Shown: positions 30,067 to 42,826, counted from the first letter of the stretch. The stretch: 64,000 nucleotides of DNA from Gracilaria gracilis (GCA_030374805.1 JARGSG010000072.1:248001-312000); one strand, 5' to 3'. Notes: generated by a model not told the origin, from the letters alone. Numbers and translations: made by a program.

Positions 30067-31065
30067 GCAAACGTGTTTATATAGCTTAATAAACTCTGAA
30101 AGCATGTCTATAGGAAATTACGAAGAACCACTTTTTCACTAATTTCTACGTGCATCTTGGAGTACGCAAATTGCTACGTTGCGTTGTAGTGGGCAGCCAT
30201 CGATAAGATACAGTGCAAGGTTTTCAGGTGCTGAATTTACGGTTACGAGAAATCAGCGTACGCGCTCATGCAGTAATAAAGAAATCTTGATGGCCCGTGG
30301 TATATATACAATTAAACATTCTACTGACAATGTGAGAGTTTTCAACAAAATTTGTTGATCTCTGAAATTTCTTTACAGTGTCACTTGGTTGACTTTCAGT
30401 ATGTTTCTCGCAAAGTTGAGCCAAAGTTATATGTAAGATCACACGGGGCACATATTTGAATATGTGCATGAAACGCCTTTAAATGCCCTATATTTTAGAC
30501 GCAGCTCATCTTGAGCAGCATTTTCAAATGCATTTTCACTGTTTAGGATAGGCTCAAGAAAGCAGGGTAATGTCTTTTATATAGGCTTTCAGAATTCAGT
30601 TGCGCTGGGTTTCCAAAAGCCGTGAAACAGCCCAAATAAACAAAAAGTTTATGTATTAATACCGCTATAACTTTTCTGTAAAACAAGGAAATACAAAATA
30701 CTTCTTATGTCTATAACTGCTGCTCGTACGGCGTTGCATTCATATTTGAACTTGTGCCTTAGGGTGTCTCAACTCTCTACATGTACTAAACGGGGTTTTC
30801 ATTCCGTCAGCGCTGACAAGAAGTGAAAGGTTGTCGATTTTACGGTGTAACATGCGCACGAACATGTGCGCCGTAAATTCGATACCTTTTAACATTCTTA
30901 CAGTGTAGGGCCCCAAAGCTATTCTGTCAGACGTGTCAATCCAAAAAAATCAAAAAACTTTCATGTCCTTTTGTATACTTTGGTATATATACCGTTGGTA
31001 CCTGACTTCAAATATCTAACAAGAGAGAGAGAGAGAGACGTCTGTTTATTTCCTGTGTGGCGCCC
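30067..31065. other. AT-rich non-coding stretch, mirror of 21110-22109
   Basis: Carries the mirrored hairpin (about 30825-30890) and GA microsatellite (31023-31038). No gene recognised. Confidence 0.4.
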
Positions 31066-31433
31066 TCAAGAGAGGCCATTCAACGGCGCTGGGTATGCCA
31101 GCGACTGACGTCTCTTGATTGCTGATGCTGTAAGTTTAAGCATCGTGCTCACAAGACGTAGACTAAAGATTCTCATACTCTTCGACGGGCACACTCTTGG
31201 GCTACTAGCAATCGCAAGAAGTTTTTTGCGTTCTCTCCAACCGCTCCGTGGATATCCATACCAACTGGGACGAATTCTACGTCGTTCACACAACACAAGT
31301 GCTTGTACTTTTGTTGTTTGTGTCGTTCTGCTTTAAAAGCCGCCCCACCACCTATCGCTGCTGCTTTCGTTGTGTAACTACTGTTGTGTGGGCTCACAAT
31401 AGTGATATCTAAGCCCACTCTTTTTATACCCAA
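31066..31433 (-). pseudogene. Retroelement fragment, right-arm copy
   Basis: Identical frames to 20742-21109 on the minus strand, with the same frame change between the VEFVPVGMDIHG part and the SAIKRRQSLA part. Confidence 0.5.
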
Positions 31434-34125
31434 CTGACCTGGCTCAATAACAAAGCACGAGACGTTTTAATGGAGTCTATGCGTAACATTTTTCAGTATA
31501 AACGAAAATTTCGGCTGTGTCGCTGTCCCCTGTATTCGATGTCTCTCTAGTAAAGAAAATTCCAGTTATTCGAAATATACGTCTTCCAGCTTTCCACGTT
31601 GGCCATGTCGGGTACCGCAGACCACGTCTGACTGCATTTTTGAAAACAACTGCAGCCCGTCACTGACAGAGGTCCTACGCCGCTCTCCTTGATAAACAAG
31701 CAGAAGAAGAACGGCTCAGACACTGGCTGCGAGATTGAAAAGCCAATTCTTGTCGCCACTGGCAGAACAAAAATGCTGCATCGTCTTGCCGCCATTCGTT
31801 CGTTGAAAGTCTTCGCTTTCTACCTTCAAAATTGGCATAAATTCAAGTTGATGGCGAACTCATATTGACTATTTCTGACACAGGTGTTTCCGTCGCCGTC
31901 GCGGCGTCTAGCGTAGTACGTGCTCACGAAAGAGTCCATTCTTTTACGTAGTTCGCGACTTCTTCGAAAACCAATTTCTTCTCCGTCGCTTGTCTTCCAA
32001 ATTTGTTGCGCACAGTTCCCGATTTCATTCCCATTCATCATGTTTGCCTATTAAATTCTTATTTGGTACCTTGGTCTTTCCAAGAAAATGTTTTTTATCA
32101 TGCTATGCGTGTGAGTGGGCTTAGCTTTAAAACTTTGCTGCTATTGACTAGGTTTTAGGAAGATCATGCTAAAGGTCGTTCAATGCGCTAGCAAACCTCC
32201 GGAGCAGGGGTTATGTTTCCACGAATCAAGGATACAAGACCAGAATGGCCGGAATTCTTCTTCGCTGTTACGCTTCCCCACAAAGATAACCGCTTGGGTA
32301 CTTCTGACCTTCACAGATGTGATCATCTCCTCTGCAAGAGAACAATGGTGGATAGTTAAGCTCCTGGCACCATATCATTTCGACGAAGACAAACGTTATC
32401 TTTAGAACTCCAAAACCTGCCTCGCCTATTGACGTGCTACCATCCGCAACACCAGCGGTGAATTAATGTTCCATTCTAGACAACGTGTTCAGAATGGTGC
32501 ACCTGCACCATCTCGCACTACAAATAGAAAAGCAATGACGAGCACGCAAAAACGTCACCGAGCTACTTGGCTTTCTCTATCTGGCTGATTTCTGAAGTGG
32601 GTGGCGGTTAGCTAGCCAGTCAGTGGACATCAATAGAACGGTGTCTTCCTGTCACTGGTTTCTATTTTTCTCTTCTACACAACCATGGCAGTATGATACG
32701 CGGCGGCAACAAGAATGGCACCCTTGCCGTGTTTAGCATTCACAACTGTCGGCGAAAGTTAGCAACAACTGTAGTCTCCGTTCATCCGATTAGTTGGTGC
32801 GTAACAATATCTATTAACTTCACGTACCAACTTATCGGATGAACGGAGACTAGATATAACTGCTCAACTTCTGATTTGTATTTAGGTTACCGCTGCTTGT
32901 TCTACAAATCTAGTCGACCCTGGTATCGCAACGACCTCTCCAATTTGCGTCATGTTTGTCTTGCTTAAAAGCTACCAATTTTAGCTTCTACAAATCGAAG
33001 TTTCAAGGCGCTCTGAAATACCAATCGGCAGATATGATAAAAGCAAAGGAGTTCACTTTCTCGCAGAATAGAGAAAAGGCTAACACTAAATTGTGACTCG
33101 ACGGTGGAGCGAGCCAAAAGATATTTCTCTTAACCTTCATAGATTTATTTATTTATAATAGACACCAAATCTCAAGACCTTCATAGATTTATCTATTTAT
33201 AATAGACATCAAATCTAAAGATGCTCCTTTTCGGTACCAAACCCACAAAGTGACAGAGCCCCGTGGTCGTCTCCTTTTCATTTCGGCAATTCATTGCGCC
33301 CTTTCTCAGAACCAGCTCTAATTGTTGGAGTCCCATTCCAGTTCTAGACTGCTGTTTAACTTCTTTCGAAGTGCCGGCAAAAGAACGTTCTTTGGCCTCT
33401 TGCTTGTATAACTTCAGTAAGATCCGCATGAAAACTTGGCTTGCAAAAAGTGTTGTGCTGAGCAGAACATGCTCGGAGACTACGGTATCATGCCAAAAGG
33501 GACCTCCACGATCCAGTGTTAGAACTGTCAGTAACGTGTTGCATACCGGCTGGTATCTACACACTGCGTAAAGTTCACCTGGACTCCAGATTCTGGAGAC
33601 TACAGTAACGTGTTGCCTCCCGGTTGCCGCTAGGTACTCAAGACATTCCTGTATTCTCCGTTCATCGGATTAGTCGGTGTCCGAGCACCATGTTGCGGAA
33701 CTTACCGGCTGGCAGCCGGTACGGAATAATTTGCTCGGACTGGGTGAGATTGCATATCTCGTTTATATCCAGTAACAATTGTGTTCGAAGCCATTGTTTA
33801 TCCGTATAGTTCCCTGTTTGGGATTGCTTTTCATTTCATACCGGCCAACACTTCAGCGCGAGCTCAAACCTTCAAGACTGAGTGATCTCGAAAGCACGAG
33901 CTCATTCTGTACAAACCTGATATAGGTTCGTTTTCCATAATAGACTCATACAGAATACATAGAAAGAATGCTATGAATTTGTACGTTGCGTTCCAATAAA
34001 TCTGTGCATTCATTTAGAAGAATCTCATCATGGGCTCCGAAACTCTATGGAGGAGCCAGTGGCACACTCAAAACTTCTTTTCGTGGTTGGTTCGTAAAAA
34101 AAGAAGGCGGACTAAGAAAAAATGG
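31434..34125. other. Long non-coding stretch, mirror of 17942-20741
   Basis: Carries the mirrored foldback (about 32772-32852), the mirrored 40-bp direct repeats (about 33133-33216) and the AGCCGGT palindromes (about 33703-33721). No convincing gene. Confidence 0.4.
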
Positions 34126-34133
34126 TATATAAT
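34126..34133 (+). promoter_or_regulatory. TATA box of the secreted-protein gene
   Basis: TATATAAT about 107 bp upstream of the chosen ATG (34233). The matching sequence lies upstream of the left copy. Confidence 0.55.
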
Positions 34134-34232
34134 GACCGTCAGATCCTCTGAGTTTGGAAAGAACTCCAACTTCGCCCCTGTCCTCAATCCCCTCTGGTGA
34201 AGTGTCCAGCAAATATAACCCACGGTTCTACC

Positions 34233-35627
34233 ATGTCCTTTCTCTTTACTTTCTTCCTTCTCGCTTTACTTTCGTACTCAAGCTGCAGCCATGTTCATAT
34301 TGGTGACGACGAAAACTCTGGTCAATACTCTTCAGAGGATGGTACCGTTCATACCTACGTCGCTCACTCCAATGTGGTACAACCTACAGTTTTCTGGGAG
34401 GAGCTCCTAGCCGATGGGCTCTCTGTCGTGAATTGCACCAACCACCGCATCGCATTCAGTGGAGAATACGATGATGACGATTTTGATGTTGGTAATGTTC
34501 TTGCATTTTTCAAAGAAGATTATCATGCCATAGGATGTCCTCAGTCGCCCCTGAGAGATACAGCTTCTGAAAAGGATCCATGTGTCTTTCGAAGAATCAT
34601 CTCTGTGGAACTCACTTCTGGTGGTTTAAAGGTTCTAACGGAACACGAATATGGCTACAACGTCGTTCCGGAGGTGCATATTTCTGTAGATCCAGAGAAA
34701 CCAGTAACCAGAAAGCTGAACATTGACAAACAACTTGATACTACTTCACGCGGGGACGATATTGATGAAGTCTCGGACATCGAAAGGCACAAAGTAACCC
34801 TTCCAAACAGGCCGTTCAAGTTGTTTGGATCGGCTACCGTAAAGCCAAGTGGTACAATTTCTTATGATGGAGGGATCACTGATTTCAACATCTTCCGAAC
34901 AAGCACGGGAGGACGTGCAACGTTCGAAATTGGTCTCTACGCAAGGCCAGATGTTAGCCTAACTTTCAAAAGTGGTGAGGTTTCCCTCAATAAGGAGGTA
35001 TATATTTACAATCACACGCTTCCTTACTTAGGATTCGATTTCAGCCTACCGGGATTCGGGAAACTCCAAGGAGGTGTGTACATGGGCGCTACCGCAGTAG
35101 CAAGTTTTGACTTCTCGACAACCTTTGTGGTCAAGTACAAAGCTGTCATGAATGTGGACAGGGAAATAGAGCTTAAAGCAGGATTGGCGGGATTCAGTGC
35201 ACAGGCGGTGCAAGATACGTCGTACCTTCATAAGTCAGTGTTTTCCAACGAAGCCAGTTTCACGGACTTTGACGCGGGAGTCGGAAAAGAAATTAACATA
35301 TTTGCCGGACTTAAACCGTATGTAGGTGTTGGGTTCACTAATTTTCCATTGGTCGGTGATTGTCATGCTGATTTGTCTGTTAAATTCGGATTTGATGTTA
35401 GTGGAAAGGTCAGTTCTGCTGCATATCCTGCCGTGACGACAGGAGGTACACTAGGCACGTGCGATGTCTGCCATTTTCTGGAGGGAGCTGTGAAATTTAA
35501 GATCAAGGACTTGGCGTTCAATGCCACTCAGGGATCTAACAAATACGGTATTACTATCGACCAGTTTGTGTATGATCGCTCGCTTGGTACAATTTGCGCT
35601 GGTGAGAAGCCCAGCGGACAGTGTTGA
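34233..35627 (+). CDS. Secreted protein, 464 aa, unknown family (intact copy)
   Basis: The start is placed at the second Met (34233) because MSFLFTFFLLALLSYSSCS forms a signal peptide directly after it; an in-frame Met 12 codons earlier would put a hydrophilic leader first. The mature part is acidic at the start (HIGDDENSGQYSSEDG, EYDDDDFDVG). It continues with beta-rich sequence having potential N-glycosylation sites (NCTN, YNHT) and a late Cys group (CHADLS, GTCDVCHF, GTICAGEK). There is no transmembrane segment. It is probably extracellular or cell-wall; function unknown. A poly(A) signal lies 72 nt after the stop. The left copy has one extra T and is frameshifted. Confidence 0.75.
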   Translation: MSFLFTFFLLALLSYSSCSHVHIGDDENSGQYSSEDGTVHTYVAHSNVVQPTVFWEELLADGLSVVNCTNHRIAFSGEYDDDDFDVGNVLAFFKEDYHAIGCPQSPLRDTASEKDPCVFRRIISVELTSGGLKVLTEHEYGYNVVPEVHISVDPEKPVTRKLNIDKQLDTTSRGDDIDEVSDIERHKVTLPNRPFKLFGSATVKPSGTISYDGGITDFNIFRTSTGGRATFEIGLYARPDVSLTFKSGEVSLNKEVYIYNHTLPYLGFDFSLPGFGKLQGGVYMGATAVASFDFSTTFVVKYKAVMNVDREIELKAGLAGFSAQAVQDTSYLHKSVFSNEASFTDFDAGVGKEINIFAGLKPYVGVGFTNFPLVGDCHADLSVKFGFDVSGKVSSAAYPAVTTGGTLGTCDVCHFLEGAVKFKIKDLAFNATQGSNKYGITIDQFVYDRSLGTICAGEKPSGQC

Positions 35628-35698
35628 ACACTGCGATTAGTGTGAACCTGAATCATCAAGCTTCCAGAATTACGCAACAGGAGGATTGCAGACGGTCG

Positions 35699-35704
35699 AA
35701 TAAA
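35699..35704 (+). terminator. Polyadenylation signal AATAAA
   Basis: AATAAA 72 nt downstream of the TGA of the secreted-protein gene. Confidence 0.5.
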
Positions 35705-35928
35705 TATCTGTCTCATTCATTCCTCAATATGTTCAGGAGCACAAAGGGTAATGTGCATTCTACACGTTGAGTGCGTTCTCGTACAGATTCTTCGCGTTCA
35801 GTACTAATGGTATCACCACTCCCACGAACTTGTGAGAGATGTAGAATCTACGATAAACGCAACAGAGGGTGCCGATAAGTCGTACAGCCTGCGAAACTGA
35901 AAAGGATCCACGTCTTCAAATATAGATT

Positions 35929-36419
35929 GTGTTGTCGATTGTAGTGAATCAACGGGAGGTGCGCGTGTGGGACACGCAGCGCGGCGCCGCCGTTGGCGAG
36001 CCGCTGCTTGGCCACGAGAGCGCAGTCACGTGCCTGGCCATGTTCGCGGACGGCACGCTCGTGGCGTTGGTGTCGCGGACGGGATGCTGTGCGTGTGGGA
36101 CGTGGCGGCGCACGTGGCCACGCACCGCTCCTCCCTCCCCGGTACTGTAGCGTTTCTCCGCGTGTCAACTCGCTGGGCAGCGCCAGCGCCGTCGTTTGGC
36201 TTCGCGATCGCAGTGCGCACGTGTGCACTTTGGAGGACTTCACTTGTGTGCCGCATCCGGCGCCGCCGTCATGTCCATGGGGCTCGACCAAAATGGAGCT
36301 CGAGCTCAGCCACTCGCATCATGATGATCACCGTCTGTGGCTCGGCACAACAGATGTGCCACGTAGTAGGCTCCACCGCACCTAGCCGTGGCCTTCGATT
36401 CTGGGAATTGCAGCAGTAA
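35929..36419 (+). pseudogene. WD40-repeat gene remnant, right-arm copy
   Basis: Same three frames and breaks as 15754-16244: VRVWDTQRG blade, then LCVWDVAAHV in a second frame, then AVVWLRDRSAHVCT in a third. One residue differs between arms (Y/C). Confidence 0.6.
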
Positions 36420-37113
36420 ACGACGCGCGATGGGCGCGCGGTCCACATCGGGGGCAGCACCGTCGCAACGCAAGTGGAGCGCGTAGTTTTCGAGTCGGAC
36501 AAACAGTTTCGTTTGTGACGTCAGCGTATATGCCGATCCGCTCGCGCTGCTCATGCCGCGGTCGTGGCGCCGAACGCAGCTGGCGTGAGTGGCTTGGCGG
36601 ACAGCGACGCTGGCTGCGACGCGCGCTGCAGCGCCCTGGACGGCACCAGTCCTGCGTGTGTGGCGGCGCCTACGCGAGATATAAAAGGCGCGCCGTTGGC
36701 GCTTGGGGTGGTGACGGTCGGGAGAGCTGCGTATCGCGCGGCTGCAGAGATGGACGACAGCTTGTTGTCTACAAGTTGTAAAAAGCTCCGGCTGCGCGGT
36801 CCAGGCGATTTTGAACCCAAATGGAGAGGCTGCTGGCTGCGGCGCCCACGTACGATAAACGTGTAACTGCAGTACACGTAGCTAGATACCCTTGTACAGT
36901 ATACAATGTACACGTAGCTAGATACCCTTGTACACGTAGCCTGCCAATGATGATGATGTGCTTTCTTAATTTTGACGCAACTTCAGCCTTCGACAGACTT
37001 CGCTCTTCACGACTCATGACTATCCGGGCCATTTGTTGTGGCTCTAACAAACATCTACCACAGAAAGACTCAATCCCGACGCGCCAATCCGTGAACCCAA
37101 CAGCTGGGGCATA
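36420..37113. other. Intergenic, mirror of 15078-15753
   Basis: A segment containing CACGTAGCTAGATACCCTTG is tandemly duplicated here (about 36877-36935) but single in the left arm. A short replacement near 36777 breaks the Ala-rich frame seen in the left arm. No gene is claimed. Confidence 0.5.
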
Positions 37114-38319
37114 ATGAGCGCTTTCGAGTCGCTTCGGCAACGCGGAAAGAGCGCTCAAGCGTTTGTTGACAAGCTAACTTCGGATGAGGTCTCATACAGC
37201 AAGTCTACGACGGCAAGTAGTAACACAGGCCTTTTACTGTACGTGGCCACTGCGTTCGAAGCAGTTGAGCGCCTTGTGGAGGTGATCGGCAACAGCGTTG
37301 GGTCAATATTGCAACTTTTGCAAACCTACGATGCACAGGAGTTACTGGTGGTGGCCTATGGCTTGATGCTGGTGTTCTTTGGAGGAGTGTTCGTAACGTT
37401 GGTCGCTTCAGCAGAAGCTGTGCATCAGTTTGGATGGCAGCGTATTAAGCTGTCGTTGATAGCATTGTATGACGAATGGAAAGTTGCAAGCCGCGCGTTG
37501 GAACGCGATAATAAGGTATGTTGTTGTCCGATTTCTCAACTACGACGCGCTCACTCTTTGTCCGGCACTTTCTTCTGACCGTGTGATCGGCATGTGCGTT
37601 CCACCTGCGCAGCTTGATCGCAATCGTGACGGAATCGCCGACGTGCAACAGATTCAGCATTCTGAACTGGCCGTGAGACGATTTGTCCTTCTTACTGCTT
37701 CTATCAACCCGGAAAACGTTTCCGCGGCTCTGGAGGGCTTGAGTATGGCTTCGGTGGCGATCGTCGCAACGTTGAGAGTACGATTTGCGAAGGCCATAAC
37801 GCTAGGCTCGGCTATTGGAGATGTGGCTCATGGCATGTTTTCACCATTCACCACGGCGTTGTTGCAGTACGCACTCCCGAGAGAATATGAGAAGTGGATT
37901 GGCGTAAGTTTTACATTTTGAATGTGTGTTGTATTCTTCGTGCGAGCGATGCTGACCGTGAGTTTTGTTGGTTTGTGATGTCGCAGGTGTTGAACAAATA
38001 TGGATTTAGGTACTTGGGTATCTGCGTGAGCTGGATGTTGGTAAGAGCTGTGACCAGCGTGTTTGCAGCAACGAAGGGAAGCGCGTTAGTGATGCATGCG
38101 CTCGCGACTTATGGAGTGCGGCGACGAATCGTAAGCGCCAAGCTCGTCCGGGACATGAACGTGGTGATAATTGGTGTTTGGGCGTTGCTCACGGCGATGG
38201 GTATGTATTTCCAAGTCTCAAGAGCGTTTGGACTGGGCTTTCCATGGAATATTATACTGCTACCGCTCTCCGTAGCAGAACGCATAGTTGTGTTTATTGT
38301 TGGGAGCTCTGCGCAGTAA
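37114..38319 (+). CDS. Membrane protein with EF-hand-like loop, 341 aa, three exons (intact copy)
   Basis: Exon 1 37114-37515, intron 37516-37612 (GTATGT...GCAG), exon 2 37613-37903, intron 37904-37986 (GTAAGT...GCAG), exon 3 37987-38319. All junctions are phase 0, giving 134+97+110 codons. Exon 1 has two hydrophobic segments (TGLLLYVATAF and ELLVVAYGLMLVFFGGVFVTLV). Exon 2 opens with LDRNRDGIADVQQI, which has the D-x-N-x-D-G spacing of a calcium-binding EF-hand or dockerin-type loop. Exon 3 has about three more hydrophobic segments and ends FIVGSSAQ. It is likely an integral membrane protein with calcium sensing or binding; no family name is claimed. The left copy has one extra G in exon 1. 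Confidence 0.75.
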
Positions 38320-38499
38320 CTGTGTATTTAGTTCTGGTGGAATGAGTGCGGAATGAGTGCTCTCAGAAAGCTGTGAGTTGGGGGTGACTTCGATATGCAA
38401 TGCATTTAGTAACGAAAAACGTTCACCCGGACAGCGAATCTCGTTTGCCCTTGTAGCATAACACACTCATTTCTACCCTCAGGGTGAGACGAGTTTGGG

Positions 38500-39115
38500 T
38501 TATACGCGAAGCTGTGCTCCTTCTGTTGTCAAGAAAGCGCAGGATCTCTGAAGAGTAGTGGTGACGAGAAACGAAATGGCGTACGCCGAATGAATTGGAT
38601 ATCCGTTGAGCGTCGCGTCAATAGAGGGCGCATGTTATGGAAATGGTGACCTCCAAAGTGATACGGCAAGCGCGAGGAGGGACTGCACACATAAGAAGAT
38701 CTGGCTGTAGGGGAGAAAGTTGTAATAGGTGAGAGCGTAGACGAGTGGGAAGCGAATGACGTGGATTGGACTCTGCGGTATGACTTGAGAAGTTGTTCTC
38801 CGTTCAGCATAGCGGAGTTGGTTGGAGGTGTTTTTTTCTGTGAAGCTATGCTCAGTACGGTGAGAATTACAATGCTTAGATCAGGCTGTGATGCGGGTTG
38901 TTGCTTGCCGATCATGGGTCATGAATGCGAACGTACTGGCAAGGCGGTGGAGATAAGGTGGACAGGATGGATGAATATGCAGCGCCAGATGTGAGAAGGT
39001 CTTCGTTGTCCGGGAATCGGACCCAGTCTGTCGGCTTTTTGCGACTGTGCAATCTGCATGACCACGTCTCCTCCCTCAAAAGGACTGTATCACCAGCGCT
39101 GTCATCATCCATCAT
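38500..39115 (-). pseudogene. Broken membrane-protein gene, right-arm copy
   Basis: Mirror of 13075-13690 with the same seven-base homopolymer (38831-38837) and the same in-frame TAA. The first frame extends further upstream here (to 39169) because a neighbouring homopolymer is one base longer. Confidence 0.35.
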
Positions 39116-39600
39116 CTTTTTTGTAGCAGTGTGCTCCAAATGGAGCTCAATTGCTCCGCCCGCGCCCATCGCAGTCGCAGTGACAGTTGATAGTAAAACA
39201 GCTGTCCGCCATCAGGCGCACGCCGTTCGCCGTCCAACGACCCAATGCCATGCTCCTATTCACAAGACGTCACTCTCTCCCGGCGGTTTCACCGCCAACG
39301 ACGAGGCACACAAGCTCAAACGCGAGCACAAGCGCTTGAGCAAAACTCACTGGCGGTCCATTTGCAGGTGTATTTTGTGCGATGCAGTACACATGGGAAA
39401 TGCAGTTTTACAACGCTGCTAATTTTGCCTGGCGGGCTATAATTGTCAAATTGAACGATTTGCATTTTTGGAACACACTTGGAAGTTCCAAGTTGGAACA
39501 CACACCCGTCACAGAGCTTCGACCTTGAAGCCTTCAAGTTGAAGGTCAGAACGTACTCAACGGCTCTTTTATGGCTGTTTGTTAGCACTGCGAACCAAAA
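39116..39600. other. Intergenic, mirror of 12583-13070
   Basis: Small hairpins only; no gene recognised. Confidence 0.4.
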
Positions 39601-41100
39601 CTAGCAATGGTCGAAGAATGAAGGAGGTTCGGGGAAATAGAAACCGGTCGTGACCACTCCGTCTGGGGTGCCAATTGGTACAGGGGCGAGCTCCGTAACA
39701 ATGCTTCGGAGTAACTGAAAACCAAGCTTGTGATTTTTGTCACATCCCACCGTGATAAGCGCCATCCACGTGGGCATTCCTTCCTCCGGCCCAACAACTC
39801 TATCCCCTTTGTTCTTTAGATACGTCACATCAAGCACAATCGCGTTATCAAACAAAAAGTCAAGCCACCCATCACGAGTAACCGTTCCGGAATACGGCGC
39901 CTGTAATGTCATCCACGAGCAATACTTCATGGGCTTGGCCACAGTACGAGAGCTGATGGCAATGTTGAGTGCGCACATGCAATGTGCCTCCACAAAGTCT
40001 ACACCCCATACCAACGAGTGCAACAAGTGCACTGGGCCACCACCCATGCGACCATTCACTTCAATAACTCGTGGCCCCTTTGATGTGTACTTGGCCTCAA
40101 CGTGCACGCAGCCCATCTTGAAACCCAGAGCTAACACAGTCTTGACGGCCAACTGAGTAAGTTCGTCTTGCTTTTCTTGTGAAAGCAAAGAAGGGCAGTT
40201 CATAACCGACTCGGCAAAGTACGGCTTCTGACAGGGCCAGTTGTCGCTCACCTTGGCATGAACCACGCATCTATCACACAACAAAATGTCGATATCGAAC
40301 TCGTCACCATCTAAGAATTCTTCAAGCAAAACTTGTGAGCCTTGCGCCCAAAGCGGATCCTTGACAGGGTCTAAATCCAATTTGAGAGTACGATATGACG
40401 CAATTGCCTCCTCCATGCAGTCAACGCGTGTTACACCGATAGAGCCAGTACCACACCAAGGCTTGAGAATGGCAGGGAATCCAACTTTTTCGCATGCGCT
40501 GGCAACGTCGCTCTCAGAGTTGATGGCGAAAAAACGAGGCACTGGGAGGCCTGCATTGGCCATTACTTTGCGCGAGGAATATTTGCATCGCGCGTTCTCG
40601 TATACGGAGGGTGGATTCATTGCCAAGCCTTGCACTTGAGCAATCTGGGCTGCGATGGAAACCGCATCTTCGTAGTACGTGGTGATACCGTGGAAGAAGC
40701 CACACAACCCAGCTTGGTGCAGCACGCGAGCTGCTCGGTTACCGACGTCTATGGGATCGGTGACTTCAAAGGGAATGAAACCAGCGAGATCTCCGTTTTC
40801 TGCTAACGATTTCCATACGGTATGAGGCTCGTCCATTATGTATACGTTGACTCCCCGACGGCGAAGATGGTCGTATATGAATCTTCGCGGTGGCCCGCCA
40901 CCCTGAACGATAAGCAGATTGGCGCCTTCGAGCGATCTTTGGCGCAGTTGTTGGGCGCCCGAAGACGCATCGCGAAGCGGTACCGGATGGATTGAAGAAG
41001 AGTTTGAATGCTTTGCGGAATGAGGGAGAGCGACCGGCGTGCCTTTACTGATTGCACAGGATGTAGGGATGTTCAATTCTAGGCTTTGTGGCTTGGTCAT
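39601..41100 (-). CDS. ATP-grasp ligase, 499 aa, right-arm copy
   Basis: Full-length and uninterrupted. It differs from 11083-12582 only at GLCGFFH (S to C) and CEKVGF (N to K), both outside the ATP-binding residues. All family motifs described for the left copy are present. Confidence 0.85.
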   Translation of the reverse strand: MTKPQSLELNIPTSCAISKGTPVALPHSAKHSNSSSIHPVPLRDASSGAQQLRQRSLEGANLLIVQGGGPPRRFIYDHLRRRGVNVYIMDEPHTVWKSLAENGDLAGFIPFEVTDPIDVGNRAARVLHQAGLCGFFHGITTYYEDAVSIAAQIAQVQGLAMNPPSVYENARCKYSSRKVMANAGLPVPRFFAINSESDVASACEKVGFPAILKPWCGTGSIGVTRVDCMEEAIASYRTLKLDLDPVKDPLWAQGSQVLLEEFLDGDEFDIDILLCDRCVVHAKVSDNWPCQKPYFAESVMNCPSLLSQEKQDELTQLAVKTVLALGFKMGCVHVEAKYTSKGPRVIEVNGRMGGGPVHLLHSLVWGVDFVEAHCMCALNIAISSRTVAKPMKYCSWMTLQAPYSGTVTRDGWLDFLFDNAIVLDVTYLKNKGDRVVGPEEGMPTWMALITVGCDKNHKLGFQLLRSIVTELAPVPIGTPDGVVTTGFYFPEPPSFFDHC

Positions 41101-42826
41101 GCTGCTGGAGAGAAGCTCGGAGCACGAGCTGCGGTACAGAGACTCGTCTTGGGCTAGAGGGAATCTTGGGGATGGGGATTCTTATTCATGTAGGAGGGAA
41201 TGGTGTGCTTGAGATTGCTTTTCGAGCAATGGAAGCACGAGACAACTGCGTGACAACCCTTTTGAGGGAATTTGTGCAATTCATTGACAGCTCTCGCATC
41301 CTTCTACCCCTGGTAGCACTTACAAAGCTTCTCTCCTCGCATTTGAGACAGCGAAGGTGGCTCAATCTTAAGTCCAAAGCTAAGGCCAAGACATGTGTGA
41401 CCTTGCCAAACTGTCTGCAACGTACTGCATTGCAGACTCTGCATACAGTACATTCGTAGTGTAATACCGTGTAGGTGTACATGTACTTACACATCCATAT
41501 GTTATGTGAGGTTACATTGAAGCACTGTCACACCCAGTGGGTGGAGACCCTAGACGCACGGGGTGTGACAGTGCTTCAATTTCGAGCACTCTACACGTGT
41601 ACATAGAGTGCTTGCCTCTCATGTGACACGCTTATCCCCAGAAGAATAATCTTCACCTTTGGACATCCAGTACAAAGTTGCATGCGACTGTTGTTCCGTG
41701 GAGAGCGTTTCGATCGCTGTCGTCGTCACTGGTGGCACTGTTTTCCCTCGGCCTCGCCTGGGGAAAAATACGCTCCATCTGCTTGTCAAGAGAGTCAATC
41801 CATGCAGCGCTACGCTTTTAGATAGGCATTGCGAGTCTTGTACAGTATGACTCTCAATTTTGCATGTCGTCCATTCTTCAACTTGGATGCACGCGACTCG
41901 CGACGAAATTTCAAAAGTACATGTATCCTAGAAGCACATATCCACAGATAAATATTGATTGAACGTGGGAGCTTTTCTTCCTTTCGCCTTGATTTGGTCG
42001 GAAAACGTTCTCTGACTTGGGAGAGTGTAAATAACCTCACGTAGAACCATGACAGAAAATCAATTTCTATTCTGGGTGCATATCGCGCGCAGAAGTATGA
42101 TATGTACTCGTTTCACTTTTGCCTCCCCCTGTTACCAGGGGTAAGTTAAATACACCGTGATCGTCGGTCACTGCACACATCTTAGACAATCTCACCGACA
42201 ACTACGGAAATAATATATTCTGAAGCACACGTGAGATAGTGGGCGTCTCCTGTAATACCACATCGCAAACACGCTTCGCAGTGAGTATGCGTGTTTGCGT
42301 TTGGAAAGAGGTTCTGAAAATCGCCGTCGCGCAAATCGCACCTCAAAGCGCTAGGTACTGACATCAGCGCTTTTGCTTCAAACCGGAAGATCGATAAGGG
42401 CGGGAGCTGGTGTCGGTTTTGTTTGGCACTCAATGCGGTTATCGAGACGTATGCAACTCGGAACGCGTGCTTGAGTGGCCGTAAAGTTTACTAGTCGCTT
42501 CGCACGTCTCCGCACGTCGTGCAAAGTCGAGCACGCAAGTCACGGGAACTACACCAATCGTGACGATTTGACTGCAAGCAAACAGTTTCTTTGTATTTTC
42601 AGGAGACGCCCAGTCAGAGCAGCTCTCAATCGTCCTACACGTAAACATACTTTCGTACGTAAGATTGCTTTCATGGTACTGTACCAACCGTAACCTGAGA
42701 CCCTCAGGGTCACAACTCATTCTTCCTTACGTCAGCGAGTATACTAGGCTTGAGTGCTTCCCCCCCTCACAGGCTGCATTAGTTGTGCCGGGACTAACAA
42801 CTTTCCAATCTGCGCGGTGCAACATC
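41101..42826. other. Intergenic between ATP-grasp and MFS genes, right arm
   Basis: Mirror of 9334-11082, including the perfect hairpin 41516-41580. Several small substitutions and a 12-20 bp shortening relative to the left arm lie near 41420-41475 and 41585-41640. No gene recognised. Confidence 0.4.
41516..41580. repeat. Perfect 20-bp inverted repeat, right-arm copy
   Basis: Same hairpin as 10598-10662. Confidence 0.85.
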
